From Deltaproteobacteria bacterium (GTDB lineage Bacteria > Desulfobacterota > Deferrimicrobia > Deferrimicrobiales > Deferrimicrobiaceae), in the NCBI GenBank assembly GCA_016219515.1, contig JACRMU010000037.1, positions 1 through 35,991 on the forward strand: 35,991 bases of DNA, read 5' to 3'. The position numbers and the translations under genes are program-made. Below are positions 8,602-17,329 of the stretch, piece by piece. The notes beneath the pieces were generated by a model, which searched no databases, had not been told where the DNA came from, and was given only the letters and a program-made list of their open reading frames with translations. The stretch's first letter is position 1. Each line of letters begins with the position of its first letter.

Positions 8602-9240
8602 TCATCTCCCCCGGCTCCATCCGTAGATGTTTGCGCAGGTCGCGGGGGACATCCCCAGGAAGTGTCCCAGGCGCAGCCCCCACATCAGCAGGATGGTTTT
8701 TCCGCGCCGGGTGATTCGCCGCGAGAACTCCACGTCCTCCATGAGCGGGGCCTCCGGAAATCCTCCTATCGTGTCGTGAGCGTTTTTCCGTACGAAGATC
8801 GCCTGGTCCCCCGTGTAGGCGCGGAAAAGGCGCGAGCGGACGCCGATCATCCTGCCGGTCAGCCGGAGGATCGCCTTCCGGTACGCGGAAGCCGAGGAGG
8901 AAACTCCGAGGCGGACGGAGAACGCCCCTCCCAGGAGGTCCCCTTGCCGCATCGCCGCACGGACGGCGCGGATCGACTCCGGGGGGAGCAGCGTGTCCGC
9001 GTGCAGGAAGAGCAGCACCTCTCCGGAAGATGCGCTTGCGCCCGCGTTCATCTGCGCCGCGCGGCCGGGGGCCGTCGAAAGGAAAATGTCCGCAAGGAGA
9101 CGGGCGGCATCCGGAGTCCCGTCCGCGCTGCCTCCGTCGACGACGATCACCTCGTCGGCCCCGGCCTCCCGCGCGGCCCGGATCGTTGCGGGCAGCGCCG
9201 TCTCCTCGTTGAGCGCGGGGATGATCACCGAGACCTTCAT
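8602..9240 (-). CDS. TIGR04283-type family 2 glycosyltransferase, apparently with an in-frame internal deletion
   Basis: The 212-residue product starts with a GT-A fold (VSVIIPALNEETALPATI), has the nucleotide-sugar-binding VVDGGSADGT and the metal-binding LFLHADT (DXD equivalent), and carries TGDQAIFVRK and GGFPEAPLMEDVEFSRR of the TIGR04283 family. After RRGKTILL the sequence jumps straight to MWGLRLGHFLGMSP. In relatives about 20 residues lie between (a VTSxRRWERxGxxRT-like segment ending in a hydrophobic LL before MW). The frame is kept, so a shortened protein would be made; activity is doubtful. ATG at 9240 overlaps the stop of the TVP38 gene (ATGA). A role in lipid or arsenosugar-related glycosylation is suggested only by the family name. 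Confidence 0.8.
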   Translation of the reverse strand: MKVSVIIPALNEETALPATIRAAREAGADEVIVVDGGSADGTPDAARLLADIFLSTAPGRAAQMNAGASASSGEVLLFLHADTLLPPESIRAVRAAMRQGDLLGGAFSVRLGVSSSASAYRKAILRLTGRMIGVRSRLFRAYTGDQAIFVRKNAHDTIGGFPEAPLMEDVEFSRRITRRGKTILLMWGLRLGHFLGMSPATCANIYGWSRGR

Positions 9241-9956
9241 GGAGGAGGTTCCCCCCCATCCCGTCTTTTCCGTATCCGCTGGAGGAGGGAGGGGAGGAAG
9301 AAGGAAAGGACGAGCAGGGCCGCGGGGACGAGGATGTCGGGCTGGAGCAGGTCGGCGGGCCCGCGGAAGGAGGCCGCGATCTCCCTCAGGTTCCCGAAAA
9401 AGAAGGAAACGATGGCGATGGCGGGGAGGATCCCGAAGACCGTTCCCCAGAAGTAGTCCGCGAACCGGATGCGCGTCGCCCCAGCGGCGTAGTTGAGGAC
9501 GATGAAGGGGAACCAGAAAATGCGAAGGTAGAAAATGACGGAAAACCCGTGCTCCCCGGCTTTCCGGTCCAGGTCCGCAAGCCGGCCGGTGAGGAACCCC
9601 TCCGCGAAGCCGCGCAGCAGATAACGGCCCAGGAGGAAGGAGAGGGACGCCCCTCCGACGGCCCCCAGAAAATTGCACGCCGTCCCCAGGTATTTTCCGA
9701 AGATCAGCGCCCCCGCAGCCGTGAACGGCGTCGCGGGCAGCGCCAGCACGCCCAGCCCGTAGATCGCCACGAAGACGGCCGGCCCCAGCAGGCCGGCGGC
9801 CCGCACGAAGCGGTCGAGCCGCGCCACCAGTTCCCTTCTCCCCTCCTGCGAAAGGAAGAGATCGCCTGCGGGAGTCAGGAAGAGAACGTATCCCGCGATG
9901 CCCGCAAGGAGGAGGAAGCCGGCGAATTTCAGGAGATTATCGGTTCTGACGGACAA
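9237..9956 (-). CDS. TVP38/TMEM64 family membrane protein (VTT/DedA-like)
   Basis: A 239-residue inner-membrane protein with an N-terminal helix (LLKFAGFLLLAGIAGYVLF), a central VTT domain (VFVAIYGLGVLALPATPFTAAGALIFG, then GAVGGASLSFLLGRYLLR and FYLRIFWFPFIVLNYAAGAT) and a hydrophobic C-terminal helix before a basic tail. The PxTPFTAAGxLxFG and FLLGRY motifs are diagnostic. Related DedA proteins take part in lipid-carrier recycling or scrambling. The start is TTG at 9956, with GGGGGG five bases upstream; no ATG or GTG gives a sensible N-terminus. It leads a three-gene minus-strand operon with the glycosyltransferase (4-bp overlap) and MFS transporter. A longer open frame upstream is only an antisense shadow of the kinase. 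Confidence 0.85.
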   Translation of the reverse strand: MSVRTDNLLKFAGFLLLAGIAGYVLFLTPAGDLFLSQEGRRELVARLDRFVRAAGLLGPAVFVAIYGLGVLALPATPFTAAGALIFGKYLGTACNFLGAVGGASLSFLLGRYLLRGFAEGFLTGRLADLDRKAGEHGFSVIFYLRIFWFPFIVLNYAAGATRIRFADYFWGTVFGILPAIAIVSFFFGNLREIAASFRGPADLLQPDILVPAALLVLSFFLPSLLQRIRKRRDGGEPPP

Positions 9957-10029
9957 TCGGACCCCCCGGCGTGATGGGTTTATCTTACGGGACGGGCGGG
10001 TCGAAAGGAAGGCGGGAATCCCCCCGCGC

Positions 10030-10058
10030 TTGTGCGCATGCCGCCCTCCCCCTACAAT
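10030..10058 (+). promoter_or_regulatory. Sigma-70 promoter for the two-component system
   Basis: TTGTGC (10030-10035), 17-bp spacer, TACAAT (10053-10058), in the divergent space between the TVP38 and kinase genes. Confidence 0.55.
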
Positions 10059-10072
10059 GAATGGGAACCCGT

Positions 10073-10103
10073 GCCCCCGATGCAGGCAGGTCGGGGGCCT
10101 TTT
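10073..10103 (+). promoter_or_regulatory. Leader hairpin, terminator-like
   Basis: GCCCCCGA (10073-10080) pairs perfectly with TCGGGGGC (10091-10098) across a 10-nt loop and is followed by CTTTT. It lies between the predicted promoter and the kinase ATG, so it could act as an attenuator; the U-run is short. Confidence 0.35.
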
Positions 10104-10121
10104 CCATCTTCGGAGGCGCAT

Positions 10122-11564
10122 ATGAAGTTCCCACGCTTCTCGATCTCCGACCGGGGGCTGCAGTTCAAGCTCACCATGGTCATGATGATCCTCCTGGCCT
10201 GCTCCATGGGGTCGGTCTTCATCCCCTATTACTTCGGGAAGGAGAGCCTCAAGCACGATCTCGAGGAAAGCTTCCTCGAGCTCTCCAACGCCATCCGCGT
10301 GAGCATCGACCAGCTGACCGCGCCGGCGGCCTCCGAGGAGGACCGGCTCCGCGGCTACGTCGAGTCCCTGAAGAGGACGGGGATCCGCGAAGTGTCCATC
10401 GTCGGGGAGGACATGGGGATCATCGACAGCACCGATCCGAAGGCGATCGGGAAAGTGTCCCGCATCAAGCTGCCGCCGGAGAAACTCATCATCAACGCCA
10501 CCTTCGGGGAGGAAGTTCCGGGGGGGCGCTCGAAGGACCTCGTCATCCCGGTGACGGTGGGCGGCGACACGATGGGGTACATCCATGTCCGGCTGCGGAT
10601 CGACGACTTCACGGACACCATCCGCAAAAACCTGTACCTCCGGTTCTTCAGCACGCTTCTCATCTTTTCCCTGGGGCTCGTCCTGGCGGTCAGCATCTCC
10701 TCCCACTACGTCCGCCCCGTGGAGGAGCTCGCGCACGCAGCGGAAAAGGTGGCGGCGGGCGACCTTTCCCAGGAGCTTCCGGTCACCGGGAAGGACGAGG
10801 TGGGGAGGCTGACGCGCTCGTTCAACGAGATGATCGTCAAGCTGCGCCAGAACCGGGAGCTCGAGGAGAAGGTGCGCGAGAGCCAGTACCTGACCCAGCT
10901 GGGGCGGCTTTCCTCCGGCGTCGCGCACGAGATCCGCAATCCCCTGAACTTCATCGCGCTGGCGGTCGACCACCTCGATGCGCTGTCCGCGGGAAAGACC
11001 CCGGAGGCCGAGAGGGAAAAGGCCCAGGTCGTCGTGCGGGTCAAGGAGGAGATCCAGAGACTCAACGAGCTCGTCACGAACTTCATCACCTATGGGCGGC
11101 CCCCCGCGCCGGAACGGGCCGCGGTGCAGCTGCCGGAGATCGTGGACAGCGTTCTCCGGATGGCGGAGAACCGGATGCGGACGCAGGGGATCCGGTGCCG
11201 GCGGGAGTACCGGGAGGGGCCGCCGGCCCCGGTGGATCCCGACATGATCCGCCGCGCCGTGGTGAACCTCGTGGGGAACGCGATCGACGCCATGCCCAAG
11301 GGAGGGGACCTGTGCGTCTCCGCCGGCCCGCGGGAAGAAGGCGGCTACCTGCTCACGGTCGAGGACACCGGGTCGGGGATCGCCGAGGAAAACCTCGACA
11401 AGATCTTCGAGCCGTACTTCACCACGAAGCCGTCCGGCCTGGGCCTCGGCCTGATCCTTACCCGGAAGATCGTGGAAGCGCACGGGGGGGAAATCGTGGT
11501 AGATTCGCAACCGGGAAAAGGGACGCGGATCCACGTCCTCCTGCCGGGGGGAACTGCGGAGTGA
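10122..11564 (+). CDS. Membrane sensor histidine kinase (HAMP-HisKA-HATPase)
   Basis: A 480-residue kinase. It has one membrane helix at about residues 15-35, an extracytoplasmic sensing domain of about 145 residues, a second helix (LLIFSLGLVLAVSISSHYV), HAMP (VRPVEELAHAAEKVAAGDLSQ), then the H-box SSGVAHEIRNPLNFI with phospho-acceptor His269. The N-box is NLVGNAIDAM, G1 is VEDTGSGIAEE, the F-box IFEPYFTTK and G2 GLGLGL, all intact. It should autophosphorylate and pass phosphate to the regulator encoded 4 bp downstream. The sensor domain is not recognised; a PAS/dCACHE-like fold is possible but unsupported. ATG at 10122 has GGAGG at 10112-10116, so upstream in-frame codons are not used. Confidence 0.93.
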   Translation: MKFPRFSISDRGLQFKLTMVMMILLACSMGSVFIPYYFGKESLKHDLEESFLELSNAIRVSIDQLTAPAASEEDRLRGYVESLKRTGIREVSIVGEDMGIIDSTDPKAIGKVSRIKLPPEKLIINATFGEEVPGGRSKDLVIPVTVGGDTMGYIHVRLRIDDFTDTIRKNLYLRFFSTLLIFSLGLVLAVSISSHYVRPVEELAHAAEKVAAGDLSQELPVTGKDEVGRLTRSFNEMIVKLRQNRELEEKVRESQYLTQLGRLSSGVAHEIRNPLNFIALAVDHLDALSAGKTPEAEREKAQVVVRVKEEIQRLNELVTNFITYGRPPAPERAAVQLPEIVDSVLRMAENRMRTQGIRCRREYREGPPAPVDPDMIRRAVVNLVGNAIDAMPKGGDLCVSAGPREEGGYLLTVEDTGSGIAEENLDKIFEPYFTTKPSGLGLGLILTRKIVEAHGGEIVVDSQPGKGTRIHVLLPGGTAE

Positions 11565-11568
11565 GAGC

Positions 11569-12927
11569 GTGAAGGGCACGATCCTGGTCGTCGACGACGA
11601 GCAGAACCAGCGGGAGATCCTGGGCTCCATCCTCAAGAACGAGGGGTATTCGCCGGTCCTCGCCGGGAGCGGGGTGGAGGCGCTCCGCGCCCTCGAGCGG
11701 GACCCGGTCGATCTCGTCCTGACCGACCTGGTGATGCCGGGGATGACGGGCGAGGAGCTGATCGACGCCGTCCACGCGAGAAATCCGGGCCTCCCGATTC
11801 TGCTGACCAGCGCGTACGGATCGATCCAGACCGCCGTCGACGCGATCAAGAAGGGGGCGTACTACTACTTCGAGAAGCCGGTGGACAAGGCCCGCCTCCT
11901 CATCATCATCGAGCGGGCCATCGAGACGCTGCGCCTCCGCGAGTCGCACCGCATCCTTTCGGAGCGACTGTTCCCCGGTGCCTCTCCCATCATCGGGGAG
12001 CACTCCAGCATCCGCGAAATCAAGCGGATCCTCCCCCGGGTGTCCAAGAGCGACGCCACCATCCTCCTGACGGGCGAGAGCGGCACGGGGAAGGAGGTGG
12101 TCGCGCGGAACATCCACTCGATGAGCGAACGCAGCCAAGCCCCTTTCCTTGCGGTCAACTGCGCTTCCCTTCCGGAGAGCCTGTTCGAAAGCGAACTGTT
12201 CGGACACGAGCGGGGGGCGTTCACCGGAGCGCACCGCCGGGAGATCGGCCTCTTCGAGGCGGCGGACGGGGGGACGCTTTTCCTGGACGAAATCGCCGAG
12301 GTGAAGCTGGACATCCAGGCGAAGCTCCTCCGGGCGCTGCAGGACCGCGAGATCCGCCGCGTGGGGGGGAAGGAGAACATCAACGTCAACGTCCGCATCG
12401 TCGCCGCCACCAACCGGGATCTCGAGGAGGCCGTCAAGGCGGGGAAGTTCCGGGCCGACCTGTTCTATCGGCTGAACATCCTCAAGCTGTCGTTGCCGTC
12501 CCTGCGGGACCGGATCTCCGACATCCCCGCGCTGGCGGAGTTCTTCCTCGGCAAGCACGGAGAGAAGGGCGTTCCGCCCGTGCGGGAGATCACGCGGGAG
12601 GCGATGCGCCTGATGATGCGCTACTCCTGGCCGGGGAATATCCGGGAGCTTTCGTCGCTGATCGAGCGGGCGGTGGTGTTGTCGGAAGAGGGGAAGATCA
12701 CCCCGGGAGTCCTCCCTCCGGAGCTGCGCGACGAGCCGGCGGCGTTTCCTTCGCGGGGGTTCCAGCTACCGCCGCAGGGAGTGGATTTCGAGAAGCTGGA
12801 GGAGAGCTTTCTCCGGCAGGCCGTGGAACGTTCCGGGGGCGTGCATACCCGGGGAGCGGAGCTTCTTCGGATGAGTTATAAAACGTACATATACCGCCTG
12901 AAAAAGTTCGGGATCCTCCCCCCTTAA
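11569..12927 (+). CDS. NtrC-family sigma-54-dependent response regulator
   Basis: A 452-residue regulator: receiver domain (residues 1-120, phospho-acceptor Asp53 in VLTDLVMPG, Lys in FEKPVDK), AAA+ domain (about 140-375) and a Fis-type HTH (about 405-450, SGGVHTRGAELLRMSYKTYIYRLKKFGI). The AAA+ domain has Walker A GESGTGKE, the GAFTGA loop (ERGAFTGAHRRE) that contacts sigma-54, Walker B GGTLFLDEI and the Arg-finger region RADLFYRLN. It therefore activates RpoN promoters. The start is GTG at 11569, 4 bp after the kinase stop. No target is named by the sequence; the gene immediately downstream has a possible sigma-54 site and paired upstream repeats that could be one. Confidence 0.95.
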   Translation: MKGTILVVDDEQNQREILGSILKNEGYSPVLAGSGVEALRALERDPVDLVLTDLVMPGMTGEELIDAVHARNPGLPILLTSAYGSIQTAVDAIKKGAYYYFEKPVDKARLLIIIERAIETLRLRESHRILSERLFPGASPIIGEHSSIREIKRILPRVSKSDATILLTGESGTGKEVVARNIHSMSERSQAPFLAVNCASLPESLFESELFGHERGAFTGAHRREIGLFEAADGGTLFLDEIAEVKLDIQAKLLRALQDREIRRVGGKENINVNVRIVAATNRDLEEAVKAGKFRADLFYRLNILKLSLPSLRDRISDIPALAEFFLGKHGEKGVPPVREITREAMRLMMRYSWPGNIRELSSLIERAVVLSEEGKITPGVLPPELRDEPAAFPSRGFQLPPQGVDFEKLEESFLRQAVERSGGVHTRGAELLRMSYKTYIYRLKKFGILPP

Positions 12928-12934
12928 GCCACTC

Positions 12935-12967
12935 CCCATTTGAGGAATCCGTTGCCCATTTGGGAGG
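12935..12967 (+). promoter_or_regulatory. Paired repeat CCCATTTGRG, possible activator-binding site
   Basis: CCCATTTGAGG (12935-12945) and CCCATTTGGGAGG (12955-12967) are direct repeats starting exactly 20 bp apart (two helical turns), each roughly palindromic (CCCA..TGGG). They lie about 75-105 bp upstream of a sigma-54-like site, a normal distance for an NtrC-family enhancer. Confidence 0.35.
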
Positions 12968-13040
12968 GCGGAGCGGATTTTTTCTTCGGAAAATGTTTTG
13001 AATAGCTTGGAATCATAGGGGAATATAGCTGTTTCCCGAT

Positions 13041-13056
13041 TGGCATTAATCTTGGA
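13041..13056 (+). promoter_or_regulatory. Sigma-54 (-24/-12)-like promoter
   Basis: TGGCATTAATCTTGGA fits TGGCAC-N5-TTGCA except that the -12 GC reads GG. It is 45 bp before the start codon of the exported Lys/Ala-rich protein and follows the NtrC-family gene. The -12 mismatch makes this tentative. Confidence 0.35.
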
Positions 13057-13100
13057 TATTGGATGGACACGAATCATAATCTCTCATGGGAGGAAAGAAA

Positions 13101-13727
13101 ATGAAGAAGATGTTAGCGCTGTTCGTGGCGGTGGCGTTCGCCCTGTCGCTGGCGGTCCTGGCAGTTGCCGCCGAAGAGAAGAAGGCAGCCCCGGCCCCGG
13201 CGCCTGCGAAGGCAGCCCCGGCGAAGGCGGAGCCCGCGAAGAAGGCCGAGCCCGCGAAGAAGGAAGCGGCCAAGAAGCCCAAGGCGAAGGTCGTGACGGG
13301 CACGGTCGAGGCGATCGATGCGGCAGCCGGGACCTTCTCGGTCAAGGGGAAGAAGGAAACGGTCGCGCTGAAGGCCGGCGAGAAGGTGAAGCTGGACGGC
13401 TTCAAGGTCGGCGACAAGGTCACGGCGACCTACGCTGACGGCGTTGCCTCCAAGGTCGTTGCGGCGAAGAAGGCCGCCCCGAAGAAGGAAGCCCCGAAGG
13501 CCGAGCCCATGAAGAAGGAAGCTCCGAAGGCCGAGCCCATGAAGAAGGAAGCAGCCCATGAAGAAGGAAGCGGCTCCGGCGGCCCCGGCGAAGAAGTAGC
13601 TTCGATAGATAAACTGCAAGGACCGCTCCGCCCCACAAGGGCAGGGGCGCCCCGGGCGGGGGGACACAATCCCCCCGCCTTTTTTCTTCCCTCGCTTCGC
13701 ATTGACTTTTCCGGTCGCCTTTGGTAG
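13101..13727 (+). CDS. Exported Ala/Lys/Pro-rich small-domain protein, 3' end frameshifted by repeat slippage
   Basis: A signal peptide (MKKMLALFVAVAFALSLAVLAVAA) is followed by a low-complexity AAPAPAPAKAAPAKAEPAKK linker, a compact domain of about 60 residues (KVVTGTVEAIDAAAGTFSVKGKK...VKLDGFKVGDKVTATYADG, an OB-fold-like beta barrel) and a repetitive basic tail. Start ATG at 13101 has GGGAGGAAAG upstream, so the earlier ATG at 13086 is unlikely. The tail contains two 30-bp repeats (13488-13547) and a 19-bp partial copy (13548-13566) that shifts the frame. Without those 19 bp the protein would end KKEAAPAAPAKK at TAG 13597-13599. As written it runs on through the terminator to 13727. The original stop is therefore probably 13599. 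The function is unknown; a cation- or metal-binding periplasmic role is a guess. Confidence 0.65.
   Translation: MKKMLALFVAVAFALSLAVLAVAAEEKKAAPAPAPAKAAPAKAEPAKKAEPAKKEAAKKPKAKVVTGTVEAIDAAAGTFSVKGKKETVALKAGEKVKLDGFKVGDKVTATYADGVASKVVAAKKAAPKKEAPKAEPMKKEAPKAEPMKKEAAHEEGSGSGGPGEEVASIDKLQGPLRPTRAGAPRAGGHNPPAFFLPSLRIDFSGRLW
13488..13566 (+). repeat. Tandem 30-bp repeats plus a 19-bp partial unit
   Basis: Units 13488-13517 and 13518-13547 differ at one base (GAAGCCCCG/GAAGCTCCG...). The third, 13548-13566, is a 19-nt partial unit sharing CCCATGAAGAAG. Its length is not a multiple of three and throws the reading frame. Confidence 0.8.
13655..13685 (+). terminator. Rho-independent terminator
   Basis: GGCGGGGGGA / TCCCCCCGCC, a perfect 10-bp stem with a CACAA loop followed by six T (13680-13685). 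It lies inside the frameshift-extended reading frame, which supports the earlier stop at 13599. Confidence 0.92.
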
Positions 13728-13730
13728 ACA
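13702..13730 (+). promoter_or_regulatory. Sigma-70 promoter for serA-purA
   Basis: TTGACT (13702-13707), 17-bp spacer, TAGACA (13725-13730), just downstream of the terminator and about 110 bp before serA. Confidence 0.6.
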
Positions 13731-13839
13731 ATCCTTTGCTTTCGCCAGCCCGGTTGTGCCGAGAAGTGCGACGCAATCACCGCGGCCGCCATGGCCGTGA
13801 TGAACCTCGACCAGCAAACAGCGGAAGGAGAGCGGACCG

Positions 13840-16748
<2,909 letters not shown>

Positions 16749-16764
16749 TAATACGTTTCCGGGG

Positions 16765-16840
16765 GAGCCCATAGCTCAGTTGGTAGAGCATCTGACTTTT
16801 AATCAGAGGGTCGCAGGTTCAATCCCTGCTGGGCTCACCA
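16765..16840 (+). tRNA. tRNA-Lys(TTT)
   Basis: A 76-nt cloverleaf. GAGCCCA pairs with TGGGCTC, the D-arm has TAGCTCAGTTGGTAGAGC, the anticodon stem TCTGA/TCAGA surrounds CTTTTAA (anticodon TTT), the T-arm has GGTTCAATCC, the discriminator is A and CCA is encoded. Confidence 0.97.
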
Positions 16841-16851
16841 GCGTTTCGCGC

Positions 16852-16929
16852 GTCCCCATCGTCTAGTCCGGCCAAGGACACCGCCCTTTCACGGCGGCGA
16901 CGCCGGTTCAAATCCGGCTGGGGACGCCA
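16852..16929 (+). tRNA. tRNA-Glu(TTC)
   Basis: A 78-nt cloverleaf. GTCCCCA pairs with TGGGGAC. The anticodon stem CCGCC/GGCGG surrounds CTTTCAC (anticodon TTC), the T-arm is GCCGGTTCAAATCCGGC, the discriminator is G and CCA is encoded. It sits 11 bp after tRNA-Lys and is directly followed by TATTTTTTCG. Confidence 0.97.
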
Positions 16930-16979
16930 TATTTTTTCGTCGCGCGTCTGATCCGGATTTGAACGGGAGCTTGCCGCCG
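16916..16979 (+). repeat. 64-bp repeat, copy A (tRNA-Glu 3' end plus flank)
   Basis: From GGCTGGGGACGCCA through the T-run to GAGCTTGCCGCCG this is identical, base for base, to 17216-17279, exactly 300 bp downstream. It includes GTTCAAATCCGG reversed (16953-16964), a 12-bp inverted repeat with the tRNA T-arm (16906-16917). The 400 bp from 16930 to 17329 hold these repeats and no gene I can support. Confidence 0.9.
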
Positions 16980-17071
16980 ACCGATCAGGGAGGAAAGCCC
17001 GACCTTGCGGAGGGCGACAGGCAAGCGACCCGCCGCGGGGCCGCGTGCGAGAACGCACAAGGCTGATCGGT
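16980..17071. repeat. 92-bp segment bounded by 9-bp inverted repeats
   Basis: ACCGATCAG (16980-16988) and CTGATCGGT (17063-17071) are perfect inverted repeats enclosing 74 GC-rich bases with further pairing potential. The segment begins where repeat copy A ends and ends on the first base of copy B. It could be the remnant of a small mobile element or a structured RNA; I cannot assign it. Confidence 0.45.
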
Positions 17072-17106
17072 CAAATCCGGCTGGGGACGCCATATTTTTT
17101 CGTCGC
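17071..17106 (+). repeat. 36-bp repeat, copy B (tRNA-Glu 3' end)
   Basis: Identical to 16908-16943. It carries half of the T-arm, the acceptor 3' strand, CCA and the downstream TATTTTTTCGTCGC. The upstream part is not a tRNA, so this is a tRNA fragment. Confidence 0.9.
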
Positions 17107-17215
17107 CGTCCCATTACGGATTTGCCGTGATGGTTTCCCGGGCGGCTAAATCCGAATCGATCCCTGATCGATTCGCCGTGGTGGCGTATGGTGGCATTCA
17201 CCGGAGCCGGGCGGC

Positions 17216-17279
17216 GGCTGGGGACGCCATATTTTTTCGTCGCGCGTCTGATCCGGATTTGAACGGGAGCTTGCCGCCG
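17216..17279 (+). repeat. 64-bp repeat, copy C
   Basis: Perfect copy of 16916-16979 at a 300-bp offset. No T-arm sequence precedes it. It ends about 50 bp before the flavoprotein start codon. Confidence 0.9.
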
Positions 17280-17329
17280 GCGCCATCCTTCTTGCTTTTT
17301 TCCGCGACCAAGCCAAAATGGGAAGGATT

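Noticed and set aside
9957-11849. Minus-strand extension of the TVP38 frame across the histidine kinase
   Set aside because: Low-complexity His/Arg/Asp/Leu composition antisense to intact kinase motifs; the family N-terminus begins near 9956.
16990-16997. GAGGAAAG resembling the 5' conserved box of RNase P RNA
   Set aside because: The rest of the RNase P core is missing and only about 80 bp are available; taken as chance.
16819-17201. Minus-strand small ORFs over the tRNA-Lys/tRNA-Glu region
   Set aside because: They are antisense translations of tRNAs and of the repeats, a common source of false hypothetical proteins.
16908-17279. Repeats at tRNA-Glu considered as a CRISPR array
   Set aside because: Only three copies of unequal length, spacers of about 100-130 bp, the repeat derives from the tRNA itself and there are no cas genes.
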